Source: Bdellovibrionales bacterium CG12_big_fil_rev_8_21_14_0_65_38_15 (lineage in GTDB: Bacteria; Bdellovibrionota; Bacteriovoracia; Bacteriovoracales; Bacteriovoracaceae). From it: a stretch of DNA of 37,535 nucleotides. The stretch spans positions 1 through 37,535 of the forward strand of contig PCUW01000051.1 of NCBI GenBank assembly GCA_002787775.1. Reading direction: 5' to 3'. The notes under the pieces are model-generated. The model searched no databases and was not told where the DNA came from. It worked only from the letters and a program-made list of their open reading frames with translations. Positions 9,653 to 17,201 of the stretch are shown piece by piece. The position numbers and the translations under genes are program-made. Position 1 is the stretch's first letter. The number at the start of each line of letters is the position of its first letter.

Positions 9653-10291
9653 AGATTGCCCCATTTGTGCAGGAACTTCTTGCTTTAGAATGTAATTATT
9701 CGCCTGAGAATTAAAAACGATAGAGTAACCATGCTGTTTAATTTTCTTTCTCAGGTGATGTAAGTGAACATTAAAACCCGACTTTCTTAAGTAAGACTCC
9801 GTTGGGTTGTTCCAAAGCCTCGCTGCTAAAGCTTTTTTTTTAACACCGGTATCCCCAGCTTTAAGAAGCTCATCAAATAACATTAACTGGTTTTTTGTTA
9901 ATTCTTCTGCAATTCTATTAGGAAGATCAAAGAAATTTGGCACAACGCTCGGCTTTTTGAGCTTTAATAGTCTTATAAATCTTAAGCGAATTTCATCTTG
10001 ATCATAATCACCGCAGACAAAATCTACTAGTTTCGATGAAATCTGATTCATCATTATTGGTAGCAATTTTTTCTCAGACCAAAAGAAGCACCATTGATCA
10101 TTCTCTTCACAGGCTTTAGTTATTTCAACAATCATTTCTTCGCTATCAACTTTTGCAAAGACTAATGACTTTTCTCTATAAACGGTAAAAAGATCTTTAG
10201 GCCATTCGGGAAGTACCGCTGTTGAAGCATATTTTCTAATGACATCAACGACTGGGTGAGATGAGGGTATATTAACAATAAAAACTTTCAC
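9647..10291 (-). CDS. OmpR-type winged-helix regulator with degenerate receiver
   Basis: The 214-residue protein ends in a clear OmpR/PhoB-type winged helix: LTKNQLMLFDELLKAGDTGV, then RLWNNPTESYLRKSGFNV with the recognition helix in the HLHHLRKKIKQHGY segment, and a wing ending YSIVFNSQANNYIL. The N-terminal 110 residues have the strand-helix rhythm of a receiver, ending in CGDYDQDEIRLRFIRLL where response regulators have KPFD..EL. The acidic pair after strand 1 and the usual lysine are missing, so phosphorylation control is doubtful. It starts with GTG, preceded by ACGGAG at good spacing. It diverges from the gene at 10469 and may control that gene or itself; the targets are unknown. Confidence 0.8.
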   Translation of the reverse strand: MKVFIVNIPSSHPVVDVIRKYASTAVLPEWPKDLFTVYREKSLVFAKVDSEEMIVEITKACEENDQWCFFWSEKKLLPIMMNQISSKLVDFVCGDYDQDEIRLRFIRLLKLKKPSVVPNFFDLPNRIAEELTKNQLMLFDELLKAGDTGVKKKALAARLWNNPTESYLRKSGFNVHLHHLRKKIKQHGYSIVFNSQANNYILKQEVPAQMGQSL

Positions 10292-10432
10292 AAAAACTCC
10301 GTGGAAATAATCCTTAAGATAGTTTTATGAAATATAGGTAGTAGTTGGTAGGGGGAGACAAAAGAGTTAACTAAACACAAAACGTTCAAACTCAATATAT
10401 TCAGGTACTTAGAGCCTTCAATAAAAGAATCA

Positions 10433-10462
10433 ATGACAAAACAACTCACATACAGCTAAACT
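10433..10462 (+). promoter_or_regulatory. Candidate promoter for the gene at 10469 (leaderless)
   Basis: ATGACA (10433-10438) and TAAACT (10457-10462) lie 18 bases apart and match the sigma-70 -35 and -10 consensus at 5 and 4 of 6 positions. Only 6 bases separate the -10 from the ATG, and no Shine-Dalgarno sequence exists, so the transcript would begin at or next to the start codon. The rest of the 177-base divergent gap (10292-10468) shows no other clear signal. Confidence 0.4.
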
Positions 10463-10468
10463 ATTTTT

Positions 10469-11503
10469 ATGTTTACTGTGAACAATATTGAACAAATTGA
10501 TCTTAAGCAAATCCAAGAACTACTTAATATAAGTCGAACCCAAGCTTATTACTTAAAAACAAAACAAAGAGGAATGTCGTTACTTGATTCAATGCTAATT
10601 TCGCAATATGAACCTGATAACGAACTACTCTTCTATAATTGGCAGCCGTCTGAATTACTTTTTTGGAAAAATATTGATGCTCTTCAAGAAAGTTTAAAGC
10701 AAGATGATCAAAAAATGGCAGAGCATTTTAATATTTCAAAAAGAAGATATGTTTACCTGCGAGCATCGACAAAATCCATTCCATGGCAAAATTGTCGTTA
10801 TTTTTTTAACAAGTATAAATTTCAGCCAGTACATTTCTTTACAACTGAAATCGACATAGAGTGTCTATCAAATATTATAAAATCTCCTTTTATTAAAACG
10901 TCGTTTCTTCCATCTACGTTTGATGGTGGTGGAAGTAAAATGAGAACATTAGCAAATTGCTTCGACTATATAAAAAAAGAACTTGGTAGCAAAAGGGCAA
11001 ACTCACTTTTATATGCTCTTCAAATTACGGAGCATTCACTAACCTTTTCTGACAAAAATATTTCAATTAAGATTTTTTCAATTCTTCATCAAAAATTAAG
11101 AATGTATCGCTTAGAAGATAGTTTCTTCATTAAAATGGGTGAATATAATAAATACAATAAAATTAATAAAAATATTTTTGAACAAAACATACCTAAAAAA
11201 TACCAATCATCCTTTCAAACATCATTCAAGTATTTTATTACTAACCTAACCTACAAATTTGATATTAATAGAAAATACGATCTTCTAGAGATAAATGAAA
11301 ACTTCTTTAGATTAAAAATTAATCCCACTGAAATATTTATTAAAGCCTTTAATCCAGAATCTCCATTTTCAATCCAAGAAACTTATCTCTATATACAAGG
11401 ACACTTTAATATTTTGCCTACTTACTTAGGGTATAGTGAGATTAAAAATTCTGAAATGACTGTGAATAAGAAAGGTGAAGCACAACTTCTGGGCTATTTC
11501 TAA
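10469..11503 (+). CDS. Unknown protein with two helix-turn-helix-like segments
   Basis: I do not recognise this 344-residue protein. It has two similar N-terminal segments that look like helix-turn-helix units: IQELLNISRTQAYYLKTKQR (about 15-34) and MAEHFNISKRRYVYLRASTK (about 82-101). Both carry a short helix, an NIS turn and a following helix rich in Tyr and basic residues. The C-terminal two thirds is Lys-, Asn- and Phe-rich without a known motif. There is no signal peptide or membrane segment. Composition is clearly more AT-rich than in hisS or valS, which suggests accessory DNA. No Shine-Dalgarno sequence precedes the ATG. A DNA-binding role is inferred only from the two segments. Confidence 0.6.
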   Translation: MFTVNNIEQIDLKQIQELLNISRTQAYYLKTKQRGMSLLDSMLISQYEPDNELLFYNWQPSELLFWKNIDALQESLKQDDQKMAEHFNISKRRYVYLRASTKSIPWQNCRYFFNKYKFQPVHFFTTEIDIECLSNIIKSPFIKTSFLPSTFDGGGSKMRTLANCFDYIKKELGSKRANSLLYALQITEHSLTFSDKNISIKIFSILHQKLRMYRLEDSFFIKMGEYNKYNKINKNIFEQNIPKKYQSSFQTSFKYFITNLTYKFDINRKYDLLEINENFFRLKINPTEIFIKAFNPESPFSIQETYLYIQGHFNILPTYLGYSEIKNSEMTVNKKGEAQLLGYF

Positions 11504-12168
11504 ATCTCTATGAATTTTCTAAGCCAATTAGAATCAAGAAGCCAGGGGCTATGGCCTTTATAATCATCAATAATAATTGGTATATCAAGCCTAGAGGCTT
11601 GATCAAAGTCATAAACAACTTCATTGCTAGTAAGTATAAGTTTAAATCTATGATCTAATAATTTTGCTTTCTCCATTTCATTCCAATCATAATCTGAAAT
11701 CCCAGAAGTAAAAAACGTGGAATTAAAATTGGGATCTTGTTTATGGACTGCATCAATGAGAAGCTTTTCAATCGTCTTATCACCACATGCACTAAGCTTT
11801 GCAAAATTTTCAATATCTTCAAATGTTCTATTTGGGCTTTGAAAGGGTGGGAACTCTTTCGGAATTAGCATTAAAGACCCTATAAGTTCTGGTGATTGAA
11901 GAGGTACCATACCAAAACAAATCACTTACAAATCTGGTCGAGCTAGGGCAACGTTAATTGCAATATGTCCACCGAGTGAATGTCCAAAAACTAATGCATT
12001 TTCGGGGATAGTTTTTACATAGAAATCACTGATTGAATTCATACTATATAGTGAGCGATTCCAATTCTGGTTACCATGACCAGGCATATTGATGGAATCA
12101 AAGCCATCCGGAGCACACTTAGCTGACTGGCCATTACCATGAATGAAAAATAGTTTCTTTATTGCCAT
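11500..12168 (-). pseudogene. Alpha/beta hydrolase interrupted by an in-frame TAA
   Basis: Read on the minus strand from ATG 12168, the frame codes for an alpha/beta hydrolase: oxyanion-loop FFIHGNGQSA, a cap-side PGHGNQNW, and the nucleophile elbow FGHSLGGHIA. After ARPDL comes TAA (11926-11928). The same frame then continues without shift through VICFGMVPLQSPEL to a terminal GHSPW that can supply the catalytic histidine. The upstream piece holds the serine and the downstream piece the histidine, so neither half can be an active enzyme alone. A GTG directly follows the TAA but has no Shine-Dalgarno sequence. The simplest reading is a recent nonsense mutation; a sequencing error or stop readthrough is possible. 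It lies 35 bases downstream of the methyltransferase, in the same unit. Confidence 0.75.
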
Positions 12169-12203
12169 AATTAGTTATAGCAATAAAGAAAGAGTCAAAA
12201 AAG

Positions 12204-12986
12204 CTATATTTTATGACCTACAGCTACAAATTTATTATAGAACAATTCAGCACTATCCTTCTCAAGATACTTCAAATATAGCGAAAAAAAATTGTCTGTA
12301 TCAGTTTGTCCAAGAAGATCTATAAAGAAATCTCTCATAATACTGAATCTTTCACGATATTGATTAACTTCCGCCGTTAGGCTTTCATTCTTAAAATGCA
12401 TAGGTATCATTTTTACATCAATATTTTCGAGCTCAATATAATTATAATAACTTTTAAGCTTTCTTCCAATATACATATCAAGCTTCATTCCTTCCTTAAT
12501 CCTACTCAAGCAATCCATGAGCCATTGATCTGTACAAAAGTAATTATGGAGAATTCCATCAGAATCGATAATTATTAATCGACCTCCTGGTTTTAATACT
12601 CTTTTCATTGAAATTAGCATTTGGAGCGGTTCTTCTAAATGATGAAGTACAAATCGACTAATAACTACGTCGAATGAATTTTCAGGAAGAGTATCATCCA
12701 TTAAATCTAAGCATTGAAATTTTATCATATCTTTGTAATATGTTGGGAGTAGGTTTTTTGCTTGTTGAATACGAATTTCTGAAATATCAATTGCCGTCAA
12801 ATCAACTTGTAAGTTTTTCTTTAGGATTTCTGCAGAAACAGCTCCTGTACCACAGCCAATATCAATAATTTTTTCGCCATTTGAAAATTCAATACCTTTC
12901 AACTCTTCTTCAACACTGTAGAGTTCATTTTTATTTTGTGTTTCAAGTCTTTCAGCCTCAACAACAGATTCTAATACATAATTCAT
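12204..12986 (-). CDS. Class I SAM-dependent methyltransferase
   Basis: The 260-residue protein has a standard class I methyltransferase core: motif I IIDIGCGTGAVSAEIL (about 41-56), motif II acidic LTAIDISEIR, motif IV FDVVISRFVLHHLEEP, and the post-motif VLKPGGRLIIIDSDG. These place it in the UbiE/Methyltransf_11-like group that methylates small molecules. The substrate cannot be predicted. The C-terminal 90 residues are probably a substrate lid. The ATG at 12986 has a good Shine-Dalgarno sequence (GAGG). It is transcribed away from the ArgG-like gene, across a 125-base gap, and is followed by the broken hydrolase. This context suggests tailoring of a small molecule rather than rRNA or protein methylation. 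Confidence 0.85.
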   Translation of the reverse strand: MNYVLESVVEAERLETQNKNELYSVEEELKGIEFSNGEKIIDIGCGTGAVSAEILKKNLQVDLTAIDISEIRIQQAKNLLPTYYKDMIKFQCLDLMDDTLPENSFDVVISRFVLHHLEEPLQMLISMKRVLKPGGRLIIIDSDGILHNYFCTDQWLMDCLSRIKEGMKLDMYIGRKLKSYYNYIELENIDVKMIPMHFKNESLTAEVNQYRERFSIMRDFFIDLLGQTDTDNFFSLYLKYLEKDSAELFYNKFVAVGHKI

Positions 12987-13111
12987 TTATACCTCGTGAA
13001 ATTTATTGATTCCTATATCGTCAAAAATCCATTTTACGACAGTTAAAAAAAAACAACTCTAGCTTCGAAATATTCTTCCGATTGAAAAGGCCTAAATAAA
13101 AGGAAGTAAAA

Positions 13112-14272
13112 ATGACAAAATTAATAAAATGTTTTGAAGATTTAAAAGACTTACCACAAGGAACAGAAGTTTTTTGCCTAAACTCAGGTGGATTAGATAG
13201 TGCCTACTTAATATGTCGACTAATACACGATTTTAAATTTAAGGTTCACACTTTAACTTTAGACGTAGGCCAAAATGATCAAGTATCTGTATGCCTACCT
13301 AATTACATTACAAAAACTATTGACGTTCACACAGTTGATGCAAAAGAAGAGTTTGCAAGAGATTGCGTACTTCCTTTAATTCGTGCCAATGGTATTTACC
13401 TAAACCAACATCCTCTATCAGCTTCATTATCAAGACCATTGATTGCAAAACACTTAGTTCGGATTGCTCAAAAATATAAAATTGAAACTATATTACACTC
13501 AGCAACGCCCTCACAAAATAGTATGCGTCGATTCAATACTTCAATCCTTGACCTTGGCTTTAACGGTCTCTACGGCAGTCCTTATTTAAATGACAATATT
13601 TCGAGAATAGATAAAGCAAGTTATATTAGATCTTTGGGCGCAACCATTGAGGAGAAGCGTTCCTTCAGTATTGACACAAATCTTTTTTGTCGTGAATTTG
13701 AATCTGGAGACTTAGATAATCCAGAGCTAATGAATTTGAATGAAGAAATGTTTCTCTGGACTAAATCTGTTCCAAGCGAGAATATAAAAATTACACTTGA
13801 GATAGAAAACGGGATTCCCGTTAGGATAAACAATCAAAGTTTTTCTCTCGTTGAATTAGTCTCATATTTAAATACTCACCTTGGTCCGTTTGGCCTAGGA
13901 AGGTATCTTGGTCTTGAAGAAGGTCCACTAGGTAAAAAAGTCATCGAAGCCAGAGAGACACCTGCTGGATATTTTCTTTTGACAGCGTTTGATCATCTTA
14001 TTAACGCTAGCTTTGACTACAAGTCACTTCTTGTTAAACGACATTTGGATCAATTATGGACATGCGAAGCAGTTGAAGGCAGATGGTTTGGTACTATTAA
14101 GAATTCTATCGACCAATTTAATAACGAGTTTTTTAAAAATGTCTCTGGAAGATTAACTTTCGATATTTCCTACAAAACGATGGACTGTCGAAGTATTATA
14201 TCCTCTACGCCACGTTATTCAACAGAACGTGAGTTCGATGATCTTAATAAAGAAGTAGAGCGTGCGGCATGA
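13112..14272 (+). CDS. Divergent argininosuccinate synthase (ArgG) paralogue
   Basis: ArgG ligates citrulline and aspartate with ATP. This 386-residue protein follows ArgG along its whole length: PP-loop LNSGGLDSAY (23-32), LTLDVGQND, SLSRPLIAKHLVRIA (105-119), FSIDTNLF, GLGRYLGLEEGPLGKK and ETPAG. Key positions differ. HGATGKGNDQVRFE of true ArgG reads HSATPSQNSMRRFN (129-142), so the aspartate-binding Asp (human D124) is Ser137. The citrulline-binding S189 and Y282 are Glu195 and Arg281, while R127 and E270 are kept (Arg140, Glu269). It is therefore probably an ATP-dependent C-N ligase with different substrates. The ATG has AAGGAAG upstream. The stop overlaps the acyltransferase gene (ATGA). 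Confidence 0.82.
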   Translation: MTKLIKCFEDLKDLPQGTEVFCLNSGGLDSAYLICRLIHDFKFKVHTLTLDVGQNDQVSVCLPNYITKTIDVHTVDAKEEFARDCVLPLIRANGIYLNQHPLSASLSRPLIAKHLVRIAQKYKIETILHSATPSQNSMRRFNTSILDLGFNGLYGSPYLNDNISRIDKASYIRSLGATIEEKRSFSIDTNLFCREFESGDLDNPELMNLNEEMFLWTKSVPSENIKITLEIENGIPVRINNQSFSLVELVSYLNTHLGPFGLGRYLGLEEGPLGKKVIEARETPAGYFLLTAFDHLINASFDYKSLLVKRHLDQLWTCEAVEGRWFGTIKNSIDQFNNEFFKNVSGRLTFDISYKTMDCRSIISSTPRYSTEREFDDLNKEVERAA

Positions 14273-15012
14273 AGTTTGGTTACACTCACTTATCAGCTCC
14301 GATATTAACTTGGGAAGAAAAAGAGACAAGAGATCTTTTTTGTGAGGTCGTTTCGATAAAAAAAGTTGGCTATGAATATAATTATGATGATGTCTTACCC
14401 GTCGATCAGCTTGATTTTATTAGTGATCACTACTTACTTTGGATTGAGAATAATCAAAAAAGAGAGTTTATTTCAACAATTAGATCTACATCTTTATTTA
14501 GTACAGATAGGTATAAAGCCGTTTTACCATGCACTTCGCTTTTGAACACTATCTCTAAGGTCGCTGACACCACAAACCATTTTAAAGCACTCTCTATAAT
14601 GCTTTCGAATCCCAATATCGATGGTAGTAATATTAGATATTATAGTGGTTGGACGATTAAGCCTGAGTTTAGGAAAAATAAGTCAGCGATACAGTTTCTA
14701 AAGTTAGCCTCTGTCGCACCGATTTCCTTTGCATTTCATGAGCTTGAGGGGGAAAAACTTGGCTTAGCCAGCAGTATGCCGCACCTTAAAACTGATAAGG
14801 TTTGTGAAACAATGGGCTATTTACCCTGGACCCTAGGTGAACTTAAACTAGAAGCTCTGCCGAGTCCTTCCTATGGTATGAAAGAAACACTTTTTATGTA
14901 TAAAACAAAAGTGCCAAATGAATACCTCGAATTAATTAATCCTTTTCAAGAGCGATGGCATAAGAGGCAGACCGTTGGAGTATCGCACGAGCAAAAGAAG
15001 AAGGCGGCTTAG
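14269..15012 (+). CDS. GNAT-fold acyltransferase resembling LuxI/FeeM autoinducer synthases
   Basis: The 247-residue protein has the layout of acyl-homoserine-lactone and N-acyl-amino-acid synthases. An N-terminal TRDLFCEVV (about 20-28) is followed by VDQLDFISDHYLLWIE (about 45-60, acidic residues before a strand), FISTIRST (68-75, the conserved Arg of the GxxR strand), RYKAVLPC (81-88), and a central strand YYSGWTIKPEFRKNKSA (124-140) corresponding to the E-SRF-V region and acyl-CoA/ACP site. Similarity is at the pattern level only; a PEP-CTERM-type acyltransferase is an alternative. It is translationally coupled to the ArgG-like ligase (ATGA), so the two probably act on the same molecule. 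Its stop overlaps the convergent GT9 gene by 4 bases. Confidence 0.6.
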   Translation: MKFGYTHLSAPILTWEEKETRDLFCEVVSIKKVGYEYNYDDVLPVDQLDFISDHYLLWIENNQKREFISTIRSTSLFSTDRYKAVLPCTSLLNTISKVADTTNHFKALSIMLSNPNIDGSNIRYYSGWTIKPEFRKNKSAIQFLKLASVAPISFAFHELEGEKLGLASSMPHLKTDKVCETMGYLPWTLGELKLEALPSPSYGMKETLFMYKTKVPNEYLELINPFQERWHKRQTVGVSHEQKKKAA

Positions 15013-15998
15013 AGTTTAAAGACATTAACGATAACGTCTAAGGCTGAGCTTGGATCTAAGTCTTTCTTCTCTCCATGTTCGTCAATATGGACACTAACCT
15101 CTTCTTTACGTTCGATAATAATTTCTGGCCTTGGTAAATATGTCTCAAATGATGGGTAATCATTTAAATCAAAAGCTAAAATAATACAATCGTGTTGGTG
15201 AAAACTTGCAAGGTTTCCGTAGAGAGATGAATCTGTGACAACACCTCTAGAAGCATTCATAAAAAGAAGATCGGTTCTAGGAAATGATTTTTCAATTAAA
15301 AAGAAATGACTAGATTTTCTTGCACGCAAATTATTTAAAGCCTCATCGTTTTCAATGTCTTGATCAATAACAACAACAAAATTAGTTTCTACTAATTCAT
15401 CAAACCAATTGGTCCAAATTTGTTGATGTCTCTCCCATTCACTTGCTCTAATACCTACGAAGAGATAATTTCCAAGCATTTGTAGCTGTGCCCTTTCTTT
15501 ATCACTTGGCTTTTCTATTAAGGCAGATGTTTTTTGTGGGATTTCCTCTTCAATGGTAATTCCAACTAAAGTCAAAAAGGCAGTATCTTTAAAATCACTT
15601 TGCTCTTCAGCTTTTAGTGATTGCGTTAACATTGGTTTGGTCATCGTCGTAGAAAACGCCACTCTCCTTTTTGCCTTTAAGGCAATTCCCATCGTTGCAG
15701 CAGAGGCACCACCATGAAAATCAATAAAAGTATCTACACCAAAAAGGTTAGAGTTATTGTGTATCCAAGGAAAAACCCCCAGGACACTATCTTTTTCCTC
15801 TTCAATTTGATGTATTTTAGAAATATCACTTAAGTAGTCATAGACGTTCTTTTGTCCGGCACGACAAATAACTTCAATAAAAGCTTCAGGATATTTAGAT
15901 TTTAAAAATCTTATCGCACCAAAACTTGCGATCTGATCTTGTAAAGACTCTGGTGCACGGATGACAACTTTTCTGATGTCTTTTTTTTCATTTTCCAT
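15009..15998 (-). CDS. Glycosyltransferase family 9 (heptosyltransferase-like)
   Basis: The protein follows the GT9/ADP-heptose:LPS heptosyltransferase pattern. It has an N-terminal VVIRAPESLQDQIASFGAIR strand and loop (GDQI-type motif as QDQI), LKSKYPEAFIEVICRAG, VDTFIDFHGGASAATMGI for the acceptor side, KAKRRVAFS, and a C-terminal Rossmann half with LFVGIRASEWERHQQIW and FMNASRGVVTDSSLYGNLA. It is likely cytoplasmic and membrane-associated, adding sugars to lipopolysaccharide core or a related glycan; the donor sugar is unknown. I chose ATG 15998 (MENEKKDIRKVVIRA) because it overlaps the upstream gene by only 11 bases, whereas an ATG at 16055 would overlap by 68. It is the last gene of a three-gene minus-strand unit. 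Confidence 0.8.
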   Translation of the reverse strand: MENEKKDIRKVVIRAPESLQDQIASFGAIRFLKSKYPEAFIEVICRAGQKNVYDYLSDISKIHQIEEEKDSVLGVFPWIHNNSNLFGVDTFIDFHGGASAATMGIALKAKRRVAFSTTMTKPMLTQSLKAEEQSDFKDTAFLTLVGITIEEEIPQKTSALIEKPSDKERAQLQMLGNYLFVGIRASEWERHQQIWTNWFDELVETNFVVVIDQDIENDEALNNLRARKSSHFFLIEKSFPRTDLLFMNASRGVVTDSSLYGNLASFHQHDCIILAFDLNDYPSFETYLPRPEIIIERKEEVSVHIDEHGEKKDLDPSSALDVIVNVFKL

Positions 15999-16725
15999 GT
16001 TGAGTAATAGCTTTTTGACCGTCAGTAAATAAGACAGTGAAGTAAACAACGGCAAACGGTAATAAAAATAAATTTAAAACAGGTACTGCAATCATAAAGA
16101 GGAAAGCTAAGCCGCCAAGGCCATAAGATAAAAAATTAGCTCTAACATTAGAAACACATTGAGATAAATTGAACTCATGTCGTGACCATGAATAATCTAA
16201 AAAACCAACGGCTAGTAAGATCGATGAAATTAAGACACTTAAAGGAACTAAAAATGGAATAAAAGAAAATAGAAATCCTAAAAAGGATAAAAAGATAATG
16301 AAGACTATCTTTTTTGATTCATTCCAGAGGATTCTAAGAATTCTGCCAAACATTTGGCCAAAATTCTCTCCAATATCTTGCTGACTTTTGCCAAGAATCG
16401 CCCTTTCAACTCTTGAGCTTATGACATCATTAAAAGGAGAAGCGATAATTGAGATAATCAAAACGAAAGTCCAACTGATGACAAAATAAAGAACCACAGT
16501 CATGACAATACCAACAAGCCAAGTAATCACATTGCCCCAGGTATCATTGGAGATGGCTTCTTTTACCCAATCGTTTCCCCAAGTTAAAACATCTCCATAC
16601 ATCCATGCACCTAACCAATAGTATAAACCGCCACCGATAAGAACTGGGATGGTTGATAAAAGTACAATCCACTTATCATTTTTCATGACAGATAGTGCTT
16701 GGGAAAATGCTTTGATAAAATTCAT
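15988..16725 (-). CDS. EI24/CysZ-like multi-pass membrane protein
   Basis: The 245-residue integral membrane protein starts with FIKAFSQALSVMKNDKWIVLL, the usual beginning of EI24/CysZ-family proteins. Hydrophobic segments lie at about 20-40, 65-95, 140-175 and 200-235. The family signature is visible as IIASPFNDVISSRVE (about 93-107) and VGFLDYSWSRHEFNLSQC. CysZ is a sulfate transporter in enterobacteria, but the wider family is mostly uncharacterised and the neighbours here (GT9, DUF309) do not support sulfate uptake. It lies 13 bases after the DUF309 gene and overlaps the GT9 gene by 11 bases. Confidence 0.8.
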   Translation of the reverse strand: MNFIKAFSQALSVMKNDKWIVLLSTIPVLIGGGLYYWLGAWMYGDVLTWGNDWVKEAISNDTWGNVITWLVGIVMTVVLYFVISWTFVLIISIIASPFNDVISSRVERAILGKSQQDIGENFGQMFGRILRILWNESKKIVFIIFLSFLGFLFSFIPFLVPLSVLISSILLAVGFLDYSWSRHEFNLSQCVSNVRANFLSYGLGGLAFLFMIAVPVLNLFLLPFAVVYFTVLFTDGQKAITQHGK

Positions 16726-16738
16726 AAAATCCTTCTCT

Positions 16739-17140
16739 TTAAAATCTAAATTCCGACAGCTTTTTAAAATCCTTTAATTCAGGATCGCTAGGCACTGCTC
16801 GAATTAATTCCTTAAAGCTTAACCACGAAAGACTATTGTAAAGGAGGGGTGTTTCTACGTGAAGCTGTTCAATTTTATCTAGTTTTTCTTTGGCACGCCT
16901 AAGCTGTCCCTTCGCACCATTAAGATTATCATCACTCCAATGAAACAATGCAGTAGCTACCTGAATGACCGTCCAATAGACGTAGCGCGCATTATCACCA
17001 TTATCTTCGAGCCAATGATCCTCGAGCTCTTCATGACACTCCCAATAGTGCTTACGATTATAGAGGTTTAAGCCTTTTTGCATCTTATCTAGATGCTCTT
17101 GGTTAAATTGCCCGTAAATCTCTTTATTATCGTTAACCAT
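16739..17140 (-). CDS. DUF309 domain protein
   Basis: The 133-residue cytoplasmic protein matches DUF309. It has GLNLYNRKHYWECHEELEDHW (about 27-47; the conserved H-E-x2-E), then YVYWTVIQVATALFHW and NLNGAKGQLRRAKEKL. The family forms small helical bundles of unknown function. It is first in the minus-strand unit with the EI24-like and GT9 genes. A perfect TATAAT lies about 60 bases upstream. Confidence 0.85.
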   Translation of the reverse strand: MVNDNKEIYGQFNQEHLDKMQKGLNLYNRKHYWECHEELEDHWLEDNGDNARYVYWTVIQVATALFHWSDDNLNGAKGQLRRAKEKLDKIEQLHVETPLLYNSLSWLSFKELIRAVPSDPELKDFKKLSEFRF

Positions 17141-17185
17141 AACCCACTTTCGCGTTGCGGTATTTTTCCGCTTTTACTTGTTCTA

Positions 17186-17194
17186 TGCTAAAAA
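17186..17194 (+). promoter_or_regulatory. Possible extended -10 for the hisC operon
   Basis: TGCTAAAAA resembles an extended -10 element and would give a leader of roughly 25 bases before the hisC ATG. The word TATGCTAAAA recurs upstream of the gene at 35655. No clear -35 is present. It sits within 10 bases of a minus-strand TATAAT (17202-17207), so the two divergent promoters would compete. Confidence 0.3.
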
Positions 17195-17201
17195 CTCCCA
17201 A

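Noticed and set aside
11500..11925. Second half of the hydrolase as a separate gene from GTG 11925
   Set aside because: There is no Shine-Dalgarno sequence, it begins mid-fold right after the stop, and it lacks the nucleophile. It reads better as the rest of one interrupted gene.
12143..12325. 60-codon plus-strand frame across the hydrolase-methyltransferase junction
   Set aside because: Both ends are antisense to clear genes and the peptide has no recognisable features.
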